A stretch of DNA of 64,000 bases from Mycobacterium interjectum (GTDB lineage Bacteria; Actinomycetota; Actinomycetes; Mycobacteriales; Mycobacteriaceae), in contig LQPB01000090.1 of the NCBI GenBank assembly GCA_002102225.1, positions 248,001 through 312,000 on the forward strand, read 5' to 3'. Of this stretch, positions 7,718 through 16,460 are shown piece by piece. The notes under the pieces were generated by a model that was given only the letters and a program-made list of their open reading frames with translations, did not search any database and was not told the origin of the DNA. The translations under genes and the position numbers were made by a program. Position 1 is the first letter of the stretch; each line of letters starts with the position of its first letter.

Positions 7718-9343
7718 TCATAGGGCGGCCTTGATGGCCGCGTGCAGCTGGCGCAGCGAGGAGCGGTCCGCCTTGACCTCCAGCACGCGCATGCCGATCC
7801 CCGGTTCGTCGAGCGCGGCGGTCAGCTCGTCGACCTCGATCTGCCGGCTCTCCACGTGGTAGGCGCGGCACAGCGCGCCGACGTCGACGTCGTGCGGGGT
7901 GCCGAAGATCCGCGAGGACACGTCGGAGAACCTCGGATCGCCCTGCTCGAGCAGTTCGAAGATGCCGCCGCCGTTGTCGTTGGACACGACGATCGTCAGC
8001 CGCTGCGGTGTCGGTTCGGTGGGGCCGATCAGCAGCCCGGAGCTGTCGTGCACGAACGTCAGGTCGCCGATCAGCGCGACGGTGCGGCCCTCGTGCGCCA
8101 GGGCGGCGCCGATCGCGGTGGACACGGTGCCGTCGATGCCGGCGACCCCGCGGTTGGAGCGGACCTTCAGGCCGTGGGCGTCCAGACCGACCAGCGCCGC
8201 GTCGCGGACGGGGTTGGAGGCCCCGAGCACCAGCTGGTCGCCCGGCCGCAGCGCGTCGGCCACGGCCGCCGCGACGTGCAGCCCGGTGGTCAGCGGGTGC
8301 AGGGCCAGCTGGCCGCGCACCGCGGCGATCGCGTGCCGGTTCATCTCCGCGCAGCGATGCAGCCAGGCGGGGTGGGGCGTCCCGGTGGTGACCGCCCGCG
8401 TGCCGGTGGCCTGCGAGTTGCCCGAGACGTCGGGCCAGCGGGGCCCGGTGGTCAGCGCGTACACCGGCACCTTCGGGTCGGCCAACAGCGCCGACACCGG
8501 CCGGTGCAGCGTCGGGCGGCCGAGCATGATCACCTGCTTGGGGCGCAGCAACGGCAGCGCGAGCGGGTGCAGCGGGTTGGCCGGGGCGGGCGCCGTCGGC
8601 TCCGCGACGGTGGGCAGCTGGTCCAGGTTGGGCTGGGCGCCGGCGCCGTGCCCGGCGATGACGACCGTGTCGGGCGTCAGGTCGATGTCCAGCGGCTGGT
8701 CGAAGGTGACCGGCGGCGTGTACGTCCACGGCTTGCCGCCGGGGCGGCCCGGCGGGGTCGCGGCGGCGTGCGGCTCGGGATCGGGCACCAACGGTTCGCG
8801 CAGCGGGATGTCGAACTGCACGGGGCCGGCGTTGGCGGTGCGAGATCCCGTGGCGGCCGCCAGGACTCGGCAGGTGGCCGATCGCCAGGTGGCGTTGAGC
8901 GAATCCAGCCGCTCGGGCGCATCCTCGGCCAGGCCCAGGCTGATGGTGGCGCGGACCTGGGTGCCGAAGTAGCCGAGCTGCTCCATGGTCTGGTTGGCCC
9001 CGGTGCCCAGCAGTTCGTAGGGCCGGTTGGCCGACAGCACGATCAGCGGCACCCGCGCGTAGTTGGCCTCGACGACCGCCGGGCCGAGGTTGGCCACGGC
9101 GGTGCCCGACGTCATCGCGACGCACACCGGCGCCCCGGCGCTGATCGCCAGCCCGATGGCCAGGTAGCCGGCGGTGCGCTCGTCGATGCGGACGTGCAGC
9201 CGGATCCGGCCGGACCGGTCGGCGTCCTGCAGCGCGAAGGCCAGCGGCGCGTTCCGTGACCCCGGGCACAGGACCACGTCGCGGACGCCGCCGCGAATCA
9301 GCTCGTCGACGACGACGCGGGCCTGTGTCGTCGAGGGGTTCAT
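7718..9343 (-). CDS. menD: 2-succinyl-5-enolpyruvyl-6-hydroxy-3-cyclohexene-1-carboxylate synthase (SEPHCHC synthase)
   Basis: Thiamine diphosphate enzyme joining isochorismate and 2-oxoglutarate in menaquinone synthesis. The 541-residue product has the N-terminal LCPGSRNAPLAFAL block, the catalytic-glutamate region RIDERTAGYLA and the C-terminal ThDP site GDLTFVHDSSG with NDNGGGIF. Length is normal for actinobacterial MenD. The ATG at 9343 gives MNPSTTQAR, the family start. It is separated from bpoC by 102 bases that contain a strong hairpin. Confidence 0.96.
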   Translation of the reverse strand: MNPSTTQARVVVDELIRGGVRDVVLCPGSRNAPLAFALQDADRSGRIRLHVRIDERTAGYLAIGLAISAGAPVCVAMTSGTAVANLGPAVVEANYARVPLIVLSANRPYELLGTGANQTMEQLGYFGTQVRATISLGLAEDAPERLDSLNATWRSATCRVLAAATGSRTANAGPVQFDIPLREPLVPDPEPHAAATPPGRPGGKPWTYTPPVTFDQPLDIDLTPDTVVIAGHGAGAQPNLDQLPTVAEPTAPAPANPLHPLALPLLRPKQVIMLGRPTLHRPVSALLADPKVPVYALTTGPRWPDVSGNSQATGTRAVTTGTPHPAWLHRCAEMNRHAIAAVRGQLALHPLTTGLHVAAAVADALRPGDQLVLGASNPVRDAALVGLDAHGLKVRSNRGVAGIDGTVSTAIGAALAHEGRTVALIGDLTFVHDSSGLLIGPTEPTPQRLTIVVSNDNGGGIFELLEQGDPRFSDVSSRIFGTPHDVDVGALCRAYHVESRQIEVDELTAALDEPGIGMRVLEVKADRSSLRQLHAAIKAAL

Positions 9344-9387
9344 CTCTACAGCGTGTCACAACCCGCTGATCGGCCGCCCAGCGTGGA

Positions 9388-9424
9388 GTTGTTGCGCCAA
9401 ATCGCCCTGATTTCGGGCAACAAG
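9388..9424 (-). terminator. Hairpin between bpoC and menD
   Basis: Two 16-base arms (9388-9403 and 9409-9424) pair at 13 positions around a five-base loop. On the minus strand this lies 22 bases after the bpoC stop and 45 bases before menD. There is no run of T after it, as is common for mycobacterial terminators. It may end or attenuate the menC-bpoC transcript or act in the menD leader. Confidence 0.5.
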
Positions 9425-9445
9425 TCGACGTTGGCGCTCGCAGGC

Positions 9446-10228
9446 TCAGGCGCCGGCGAAGAACTGCAGCGCCGCGGCGTTGACGGCCTCGGGCCGCTCC
9501 AGGAAGCCGAGATGACCGGCGTCGGGTATCTGCAGGTACCGGCCGTTGGGCATCGCGTCGGCGACCTCCCGGCCCAGGTAGGGCGGCGTCACGATGTCCT
9601 CGGAAAAGCCGAGCACCAGCACCGGCGCGGCGATGCTGCGATAGGCGGCCAGCCGGTTGGTCTGCGGGGAGACATACATCTGGGCGCGCAGACCCGGGGT
9701 CTGCTTGATCGGCCACGTGGTGAACATCGCGATCCAGTCGGCCACGGCCGCCTCGTCGTTGATCGTCTTGCGCGAAAAGCTCTCCAGCAACCGGTTTCTG
9801 GCGTCGAGCCCGGGCGGCAGCTGGACCCCGGAGGCGTGCAGCTCGACCTCGGCCTCGTGGAAGAACTGGCGGGCGCGGTCCAGGCGGCCGCGGGTGGCCA
9901 TCAGCACCGCCGAGCGGACCAGCTCGGGCCGCGACACCATGAGTTCCTGCGCGATGAACGCGCCCATGGAGACCCCGACGAGCCGCGCCGGGGCGGCGTC
10001 GAGCGACTCGATCAGCGCGGCGGTGTCGGCGACCATCGTCTGCGTCGTGAAGCCCTCGGCGTTTTCCGTCTCGCCCACCCCACGGTTGTCGAAGGTGATG
10101 CAGCGGTACCCGGCGGCCAGGAAGGCCGGGACCTGATGGGGGTGCCAGGTGCGCCCGGCGCCGCCGCGGCCGGCGATGAAAACGACGGGCTCACCGGACC
10201 CGCGGTCGTCGTATGCCAGGTTGATCAC
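9446..10228 (-). CDS. bpoC: Alpha/beta hydrolase, BpoC-like
   Basis: A 260-residue alpha/beta hydrolase annotated in M. tuberculosis as a non-heme peroxidase (Rv0554). The nucleophile elbow is GVSMGAF, the oxyanion region is FIAGRGGAGRTWHP, and the C-terminal HLGFLERPE supplies the catalytic His. A GTG at 10228 (VINLAYDD) overlaps the menC stop by four bases (GTGA), so they are translationally coupled. Its place between menC and menD makes it a candidate for the MenH-type SHCHC synthase step, which is otherwise not seen in the window; that role is inference. Confidence 0.88.
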   Translation of the reverse strand: MINLAYDDRGSGEPVVFIAGRGGAGRTWHPHQVPAFLAAGYRCITFDNRGVGETENAEGFTTQTMVADTAALIESLDAAPARLVGVSMGAFIAQELMVSRPELVRSAVLMATRGRLDRARQFFHEAEVELHASGVQLPPGLDARNRLLESFSRKTINDEAAVADWIAMFTTWPIKQTPGLRAQMYVSPQTNRLAAYRSIAAPVLVLGFSEDIVTPPYLGREVADAMPNGRYLQIPDAGHLGFLERPEAVNAAALQFFAGA

Positions 10229-11196
10229 CCGGAAGACGGTACAAGGAGCCGATGGCAGGCCTTGATCCGGTCGATCCACCACTGCCGCCGCTCGGGCGGC
10301 GCGGCCAGCGCCCGCAGCCGCGCCGGGTCGGGCGTCACCGGCCCGACCGCCAGGTAGCCGTCGACCGGCTCGGCGACGTCCGCCACGTCGGCCGAGAACA
10401 GGCCGCCGGTGCCCAGCCCGCACGCGTGGCGCAGCTGCGGCAGGGCCGCCGCGGCGGTCAACCCGTGGCTGATGCCGACCGCCGAGTCCAGCGCGCTGGA
10501 GACCACCACCGGGATGTCGATCTGGGCGGCGATGGCGAGCAGGGCGGAGACCCCGCCCAGCGGGGCGACTTTCAGCACGGCGATGTCGGCGGCGTGGGCG
10601 CGCACCACCGCGAGCGGGTCGTCGGCCTTGCGGATGCTTTCGTCGGCCGCGATCGGCACGTCGATCCGTGCGCGCAACGCGGCGAGCTCGTCGACGCTGG
10701 CGCAGGGCTGTTCGAGGTACTCCAGGGGCCCGTCGGCGGTCAGGGCCGCCGCGGCCCGCGCCGCCTGCTCGACGGTCCAGCCGCCGTTGGCGTCCACCCG
10801 CACGGTCGGCACCAACGCGCGCACGGCGTTGACCCGCGCCACGTCGTCGGCCAGCGTCTGGCCCGGCTCGGCGACCTTCACCTTGGCCGTGCCGGCCCCC
10901 GGGAACCGGGACAGCACCTCGCTCACCCGGGCGGCGGGCACGGCCGGCACGGTGGCATTGATGGGGACGCGCCGGCGCAGGACGGGCGGCGGCGGCCGGT
11001 AGGCACCCTCGACGGCGGAGGCGAGCCAGTGCGCGGCCTCGGGCGGCGCGTATTCCAGGAAGGCCCCGAACTCGCCCCAGCCCGCGGGGCCCTCGATCAG
11101 CGCGACCTCGCGGGTGGTGATGCCGCGGAAGCGCACCCGCATCGGCAACGCGACCACATGCAGGCGGTCCAGCAGATCGGACAGCGGCGGCCTCAC
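10225..11196 (-). CDS. menC: o-Succinylbenzoate synthase
   Basis: Enolase-superfamily dehydratase that forms o-succinylbenzoate. The 323-residue product has the first catalytic lysine block TAKVKVAE, metal ligands in VRVDANGGW, EQP and AADES, and the second lysine in VLKVAPLGG. The start is a GTG at 11196 that overlaps the amidohydrolase stop by four bases. Order amidohydrolase, menC, bpoC, menD is that of Rv0552 to Rv0555. Confidence 0.95.
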   Translation of the reverse strand: MRPPLSDLLDRLHVVALPMRVRFRGITTREVALIEGPAGWGEFGAFLEYAPPEAAHWLASAVEGAYRPPPPVLRRRVPINATVPAVPAARVSEVLSRFPGAGTAKVKVAEPGQTLADDVARVNAVRALVPTVRVDANGGWTVEQAARAAAALTADGPLEYLEQPCASVDELAALRARIDVPIAADESIRKADDPLAVVRAHAADIAVLKVAPLGGVSALLAIAAQIDIPVVVSSALDSAVGISHGLTAAAALPQLRHACGLGTGGLFSADVADVAEPVDGYLAVGPVTPDPARLRALAAPPERRQWWIDRIKACHRLLVPSSG

Positions 11197-12794
11197 TGGC
11201 CGTGAACCTGGCGCCCCGCCAGAAACGTCGCGCGGACCTCGAGGTCGGCGATCCGCTCCGGCGGGACGGTCCGGGGATCGGCGGAGAGCACCACCAGATC
11301 CGCGTACTTGCCGACCTCCAGCGAGCCGATCACGTCGTCGGAGAACAGCTGCCAGGCGGCGTCGATGGTCTGCGCGCGGATCGCCTGGTCGACGGTCAAC
11401 CGCTCCTCGGGCGCCAGCACGCGGCCGCTGGGCGCCGTGCGCGTGACGGCCACGCTGATGTTGCGCAGCGGCTCCTCGGGCGTGACCGGCGGGTCGTTGT
11501 GCAATGAGATCCGCATGCCGGTGGCCACCGCGGAACCCGCCGGCATCCAACGGGATCCGCGCTCGGGTCCGAACAGGCCGTCGACGAGGATGTCGCCCCA
11601 GTAGTGGATCTGATCGACGAAAATGCTGCAGGTGACGCCGAGGGCGGCGGCGCGTCGGAGTTGCTCGGGCCGGATGGCGCCGACGTGCTCGAGGCGCAGC
11701 CGGTGGTCGGGGCGCGGATGGCGCCCGATCGCTTCTTCGTAGACGTCGAGGATGGTGTCGACGCCGGCGTCGCCCTGCACGTGGCAGGCCATCTGCCAGC
11801 CCAATGGGTAGTAGGCGCCGACGATTTCGCTCAGCTGTTCGGCGGTGTAGTTGGCGCACCCGCAGGAGCCGGGCGTGATGCCGGCGGAGCGGGTGGCGGC
11901 GGTGTCCAGGTAGGGGAAGGACAACGCGATGTTGCCGATCCACGGGGAGCCGTCGACCCAGATCTTGATGCCGACCTGGCGCAGCATGTCGTCGCCCTGG
12001 CCGGGGGTGGCGGTGGGCATCTGCGGGTTGGACACCTCGTAGGTGCGCAGCCGGACCGTCAGTTCGGCGCGCATCGCCTCGACCAGGGGCCCGAAGTTGG
12101 GGTCGAACGCCATCTCCGAACACGTGGTCAGCCCGGCGCGGTTGAGCCGGGCGCACTCGTCGCGCAGCATCGCCGGGTAGCTGTCGGCCTGGATGGCGCC
12201 GCCCAGCAGCGGAAACACCGCGGCGATTTCCTCGGCGGTGCCGTCGAGCTCCCCGTCGGCGCCGCGGCCGTACTTGGCGCCCTTCGGGTCCGGGACGTCG
12301 CGAGTCAGGCCGTTGAGCTGGGCGGCTCGCGAATTGAAGAAGGCCTTGTGCCCGGAATTGTGGATGATCACCAGCGGCCCGTCGGGAGCGATCTCGTCGA
12401 GCCAGGCCATCGTCGGCTGTGGAAGCCCGGGCTGCAGCAGGGCGTCCCAACCGTTCAGGTAGGCGCCGGCGGCTCCCCGCGCGGCGGCCTCGCCGCGGAT
12501 CGCGGCGACGACGTCGCCGGCCTTCGGCACCGTGACCGGCCGGATGTCGACGATCCGGTCCGACAGCGCGACGGCCTCCATCAACGGGTGGCCATGCGCC
12601 TCAACGAATCCCGGCATGACGCAGCCGTCGCCGAAGTCGATGGACCGGGTGTTGGGGCCGGCAAGATCGGCGACGTCCGAGCGGGTGCCGACGGCGACGA
12701 TGCGGCCGTCGGCCACGGCGAGGGCCTCGGCCGTGGGCCGCGCCTCGTCGACGGTCAACACGGTCCCGGTGATGACGAGGTCTGCCTGCCCCAT
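11193..12794 (-). CDS. Amidohydrolase family 3 protein, Rv0552-like
   Basis: A 533-residue metal-dependent hydrolase. The metal-binding HxH is His67 and His69 in VEAHGHP; later family landmarks are VDGSPWIGN, HVQGDAG, RLEHVGAI and SLHNDPP. A C-terminal GKYADLVVLS block belongs to the amidohydrolase beta-sandwich. ATG at 12794 is chosen; a GTG two codons upstream is also possible. It heads the menC operon but has no known menaquinone step, so its substrate is open. Confidence 0.88.
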   Translation of the reverse strand: MGQADLVITGTVLTVDEARPTAEALAVADGRIVAVGTRSDVADLAGPNTRSIDFGDGCVMPGFVEAHGHPLMEAVALSDRIVDIRPVTVPKAGDVVAAIRGEAAARGAAGAYLNGWDALLQPGLPQPTMAWLDEIAPDGPLVIIHNSGHKAFFNSRAAQLNGLTRDVPDPKGAKYGRGADGELDGTAEEIAAVFPLLGGAIQADSYPAMLRDECARLNRAGLTTCSEMAFDPNFGPLVEAMRAELTVRLRTYEVSNPQMPTATPGQGDDMLRQVGIKIWVDGSPWIGNIALSFPYLDTAATRSAGITPGSCGCANYTAEQLSEIVGAYYPLGWQMACHVQGDAGVDTILDVYEEAIGRHPRPDHRLRLEHVGAIRPEQLRRAAALGVTCSIFVDQIHYWGDILVDGLFGPERGSRWMPAGSAVATGMRISLHNDPPVTPEEPLRNISVAVTRTAPSGRVLAPEERLTVDQAIRAQTIDAAWQLFSDDVIGSLEVGKYADLVVLSADPRTVPPERIADLEVRATFLAGRQVHGQ

Positions 12795-12860
12795 GTGCAC
12801 GGATGCTAGCGGTCGGAGGGTCCGGCTGACCGGAATTGCAACACGTTCTAGTCTTGCCCC

Positions 12861-14462
12861 ATGAGTGACGATCTGTTGCGCTACCCGACCCATAACGGCC
12901 ACATGTTGGTGGGCGCGCTCAAGCGCCACAGGAACAAGCCGGTCCTCTTCCTCGGCGACACCACGCTGACCGGCGGGCAGATGGCCGACAAGATCAGCCA
13001 GTACATCCAGGCCTTCGAGGCGCTCGGCGCGGGCACCGGCGTCGCCGTCGGGCTGCTGTCGCTGAACCGCCCCGAGGTGCTGATGATCATCGGCGCCGGG
13101 CAGACCCAGGGCTACCGGCGCACCGCGCTGCACCCGCTCGGGTCGCTGGACGATCACGCCTATGTGCTGTCCGACGCCGGCATCAGCTCGCTGATCATCG
13201 ACCCCAACCCGATGTTCGTCGAACGCGCGCTGGGGCTGCTGGAAAAGGTGCCGTCGCTCAAGCAGATCCTGACCATCGGCCCGGTGCCCGAGGCGTTGAG
13301 CGGTGTGGCGGTGGACCTGTCGGCCGAGGCGGCGAAGTACGACCCACAGCCGCTGACCGCCAAGGAGCTGCCGCCCGATCAGGTGATCGGCCTGACCTAC
13401 ACCGGCGGCACCACCGGCAAGCCCAAGGGCGTGATGGGCACCGCGCAGTCCATCGCGACCATGACGATGATCCAACTGGCCGAATGGGACTGGCCGGAGG
13501 AGCCGCGGTTTTTGATGATCACGCCGCTGTCGCACGCCGGGGCGGCGTATTTCCTGCCCACCCTGGTCAAGGGCGGCCAGATGTACGTGCTGCCCAAGTT
13601 CGACCCCGCCGAGGTGCTGAAAACCATTGAGGAGAAGCGGATTACGGCCACGTTCCTGGTGCCGTCGATGCTGTACGCGCTGATGGACCACCCGGATTCG
13701 CACACCCGCGACCTGTCGTCGCTGGAGACCGTGTATTACGGCGCGTCGGCGATCAACCCGGTGCGGCTGGCCGAGGCGATCAGCCGATTCGGCAAGATCT
13801 TCGCCCAGAACTACGGGCAGTCCGAGGCGCCGATGGCCATCACCTACCTGTCCAAGAAGGATCACGACGAGAAGCGCCTCACGTCCTGCGGGCGTCCCAC
13901 GCTGTTCGCCCGCGTGGCCTTGCTGGGCGAGGACGGCAAGCCGGTGCCGCAGGGCGAGCCGGGCGAGATCTGCGTGAGCGGGCCGCTGCTGGCCGGGGGG
14001 TACTGGAACCTTCCCGACGAGACGGCCAAGACGTTCAAGGACGGCTGGCTGCGCACCGGCGACATGGCCCGCGAGGACGAGGACGGCTTCTACTACATCG
14101 TCGACCGGGCCAAGGACATGATCGTCACCGGCGGCTTCAACGTGTTCCCCCGCGAGGTCGAGGACGTCGTGGCCGAGCACGCGGCCGTCGCGCAGGTGTG
14201 CGTGGTGGGCGCCCCGGACGAGAAGTGGGGCGAGGCCGTCACCGCGGTGGTGGTGCTGCGCGCCGACGCGCCGCGCGACGACGCCGCGATCGAGGCCATG
14301 ACCGCCGAGATCCAGGCCGCGGTCAAGGAGCGCAAGGGGTCGGTGCAATCCCCCAAGCGGGTGGTGGTCGTCGACTCGCTGCCGCTGACCGGCCTGGGCA
14401 AGCCGGACAAGAAATCGGTGCGGGCGCAGTTCTGGGAGGGTGCCGGCCGCGCCGTCGGCTAG
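12861..14462 (+). CDS. fadD8: Fatty-acid-CoA/AMP ligase FadD8
   Basis: A 533-residue ANL-family adenylating enzyme. The phosphate-binding P-loop is TYTGGTTGKPKG near residue 180, the adenine motif is YGQSEAP, and the C-terminal hinge and lysine blocks are DGWLRTGDMA, GFNVFPREVE and PLTGLGKPDKKS. It activates a carboxylate with ATP, probably to a CoA ester; substrate unknown. It is divergent from the amidohydrolase, with 66 bases between, and convergent with a TetR gene, matching the place of Rv0551c. Confidence 0.92.
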   Translation: MSDDLLRYPTHNGHMLVGALKRHRNKPVLFLGDTTLTGGQMADKISQYIQAFEALGAGTGVAVGLLSLNRPEVLMIIGAGQTQGYRRTALHPLGSLDDHAYVLSDAGISSLIIDPNPMFVERALGLLEKVPSLKQILTIGPVPEALSGVAVDLSAEAAKYDPQPLTAKELPPDQVIGLTYTGGTTGKPKGVMGTAQSIATMTMIQLAEWDWPEEPRFLMITPLSHAGAAYFLPTLVKGGQMYVLPKFDPAEVLKTIEEKRITATFLVPSMLYALMDHPDSHTRDLSSLETVYYGASAINPVRLAEAISRFGKIFAQNYGQSEAPMAITYLSKKDHDEKRLTSCGRPTLFARVALLGEDGKPVPQGEPGEICVSGPLLAGGYWNLPDETAKTFKDGWLRTGDMAREDEDGFYYIVDRAKDMIVTGGFNVFPREVEDVVAEHAAVAQVCVVGAPDEKWGEAVTAVVVLRADAPRDDAAIEAMTAEIQAAVKERKGSVQSPKRVVVVDSLPLTGLGKPDKKSVRAQFWEGAGRAVG

Positions 14463-14474
14463 GGATCTCCGACG

Positions 14475-15023
14475 TCAGCGAGCGATGCCGGCCACCAGTA
14501 GGTCCAGCATGCGACCCGTCTGCTCCGGCGAACCGCTGACCAGGAAGATGCCGATCAGGCTGGACACCACGTCGTCGGCCCGCACATCGGGGCGCAGACT
14601 GCCGTCGTCGGCGCCGGCCCGCAGCAGCATGTCGACGGCGCCGACGATGCTGTCGCGGGTCTGGCTGGGCTGCATCGCGCCGGAGTCGAAGATCGCGTGC
14701 AACGACTCGGCCATCTCGCGCTTGGCGGCCACGAAGCTGGCGTACCGGTCCATCCAGCGCCGCAGGGCGGTCTTGGGCGGATGCCGCGTGAGCAGCTGTT
14801 CGGCCGCCGCGGCCACCTCGGCGAGCTCGGCGCGGTAGATCGCCTCGACGAGGGCCTCCCGGTTCGGGAAATGGCGGTAGAGCGTGCCGATCCCGACGCC
14901 GGCGTCCCGCGCGATCGACTCCAGCGACACCGGTCGTCCCCGCGCGCCGGCGAACGCCGCGGTGGCCACCTCGAGGAGCTTCTCGCGGTTGCGGCGCGCG
15001 TCCGACCGGCTCGGCTGGGCCAA
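14475..15023 (-). CDS. TetR-family regulator
   Basis: A 182-residue TetR regulator with the N-terminal helix-turn-helix SLESIARDAGVGIGTLYRHF and an all-helical ligand domain. The start appears to be a TTG at 15023 (MAQPSRSDARR); a GGAGGT nine bases upstream is itself half of an operator palindrome, so bound repressor or RNA folding could touch translation. It is divergent from an aldo-keto reductase operon and probably controls it. Confidence 0.86.
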   Translation of the reverse strand: MAQPSRSDARRNREKLLEVATAAFAGARGRPVSLESIARDAGVGIGTLYRHFPNREALVEAIYRAELAEVAAAAEQLLTRHPPKTALRRWMDRYASFVAAKREMAESLHAIFDSGAMQPSQTRDSIVGAVDMLLRAGADDGSLRPDVRADDVVSSLIGIFLVSGSPEQTGRMLDLLVAGIAR

Positions 15024-15024
15024 A

Positions 15025-15076
15025 GCGGAGGTACCTCCGGTTCTGCTAGGCTGGGGGCAAGCGGAGGGTCCTCCGC
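15025..15076. promoter_or_regulatory. Two matching TetR operators between divergent genes
   Basis: GCGGAGG, TA, CCTCCG (15025-15039) and GCGGAGG, GT, CCTCCGC (15061-15076) are two copies of the same palindrome with centres 36 bases apart. A TAGGCT between them (15047-15052) could be a -10 box. The layout is typical of autoregulated TetR pairs. Binding by the adjacent TetR protein is inference from position, symmetry and duplication. Confidence 0.75.
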
Positions 15077-15106
15077 ATCATTCCCAGTGTCTCAGACGGG
15101 AGCACC

Positions 15107-15994
15107 ATGACAACCTTCCCCACCGTTGACCGCATCGGCTATGGCGCGATGCAGCTGTTCGAGGCCACACCGGAGGGCGCGGCCGGCGTGCTGCGGCGCG
15201 CGGTCGAGCTCGGCGTCAACCACATCGACACCGCGTCGTTCTACGGCCCCGGCGAGGTGAATCGCCGAATCCGGGCGGCGCTGGCCCCCTATCCGGACGA
15301 CCTCGTCATCGTCAGCAAGGTCGGTGCGCGCTACACCGGGGAACAACCCATCCCCCTGACCGCCGCGCAGCAGCCCGCCGAGCTGCGCGCCGCGGTCGAA
15401 GACGACCTGCGCCAGCTGGGCCTGGACCGCGTTCCGGTGGTCAACCTGCGACGCATGGACCTCGGCCCCGGCGTCGCCGCCGAGGGTGACCAGATCGTGG
15501 ACGTCGACGACCAGCTCGCCGAGATGATCGCCCTGCGCGACGAGGGCAAGATCGGCGCGATCGGCATCAGCGCCGTCCCCCTTGACGTGGTGCGGCGCGC
15601 GTTGCCCGCGGGGATCGTCTGCGTGCAGAACGCCTACAACGTGCTGGAGCGCTCCCAGGAAGCCACCCTCGACCTGTGCAGGTCCGAGGGCATCGCGTGG
15701 GTGCCGTATTTTCCGCTGGGTTCGTCGTTCCCGGGCTTTCCGAAGGTCGCCGACCAGCCGGTGGTGGCCGAGATCGCCGGCGCACTCGGCGTCACGGGCG
15801 CCCAGGTCGGCCTGGCCTGGCTGCTGGCGCACGCGCCGAACACGTTGCTGATTCCGGGCACGCGGTCCGTTGGGCACCTCGAGGAAAACCTCGGCGCGGC
15901 GCGCGTCACCCTGGACGCCGACGCGCTGGAAAAGCTGGACGCCCTCGGCGCGACGGAGCCCCAGCCCCATGGTGCGGAGCCGTTTCAGAGGTAA
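15107..15994 (+). CDS. Aldo/keto reductase
   Basis: A 295-residue NADPH-dependent aldo-keto reductase of the TIM-barrel class. It has the HIDTASFYGPGEVN block with the catalytic Asp and Tyr, VSKVG for the catalytic Lys, and a C-terminal NADPH site LIPGTRSVGHLEEN. GGGAGC precedes the ATG at 15107. It is the first gene of an operon running through DUF385, a lipoprotein and menB. Substrate is unknown. Confidence 0.9.
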   Translation: MTTFPTVDRIGYGAMQLFEATPEGAAGVLRRAVELGVNHIDTASFYGPGEVNRRIRAALAPYPDDLVIVSKVGARYTGEQPIPLTAAQQPAELRAAVEDDLRQLGLDRVPVVNLRRMDLGPGVAAEGDQIVDVDDQLAEMIALRDEGKIGAIGISAVPLDVVRRALPAGIVCVQNAYNVLERSQEATLDLCRSEGIAWVPYFPLGSSFPGFPKVADQPVVAEIAGALGVTGAQVGLAWLLAHAPNTLLIPGTRSVGHLEENLGAARVTLDADALEKLDALGATEPQPHGAEPFQR

Positions 15995-16004
15995 CGTCGC
16001 TGCC

Positions 16005-16460
16005 GTGGGCAGTGACAAACCGGTCCGGCCGCCGTGGTGGCTGAAGCCGGCCAACAAGGTCTTCATCCAGATGTCGCGGCTCGGAATGAGTTTCGGCGGC
16101 GAGAGCCCCGTCGTGCTGACGGTCAAGGGGCGCAAGTCCGGACGGGACCGCTCGACGCCGGTCACCCCGATGACCGTCGACGGGAAACAGTTCGTCGTCG
16201 CCGGGTTTCCCGGTGCCGACTGGGTGGCCAACGCCCGCGCCGCCGAGCGGGCGACCCTCGCCCGCGGCCGCCACGTCCGCCAGGTGCGGATGGTGGAGCT
16301 GTCACCCGACGACGCCCGGCCGATTCTGCGGGCCTTCCCGACCGAGGTGCCCACCGGTGTCGGGTTCATGAAGCGGGCGGGACTGATCACCGACGGCCGG
16401 CCCGAGGAATTCGAAGCGCTGGCGGGCCGCTGCGCGGTGTTCCGACTGGACCCGGTCTAG
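16005..16460 (+). CDS. DUF385 / deazaflavin-dependent nitroreductase family protein
   Basis: A 151-residue protein of the F420-binding split-barrel family (Ddn-like). The VLTVKGRKSGRDRSTPVT core is the family hallmark for the deazaflavin phosphate site, followed by VVAGFPGADWVANARA. GTG at 16005 is ten bases after the reductase stop. Members reduce quinones or nitroaromatics with F420H2; here menaquinone genes lie downstream, but a quinone substrate is only a guess. Confidence 0.85.
   Translation: MGSDKPVRPPWWLKPANKVFIQMSRLGMSFGGESPVVLTVKGRKSGRDRSTPVTPMTVDGKQFVVAGFPGADWVANARAAERATLARGRHVRQVRMVELSPDDARPILRAFPTEVPTGVGFMKRAGLITDGRPEEFEALAGRCAVFRLDPV

Noticed and set aside
11604..12809. 401-residue plus-strand open frame
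   Set aside because: Antisense to the amidohydrolase, whose motifs (HxH, HNDPP) are on the minus strand.
12795..14348. Long N-terminal extension of the amidohydrolase frame (1,051 residues)
   Set aside because: It runs antisense through fadD8, which has all ANL motifs on the plus strand; the amidohydrolase starts at 12,794.
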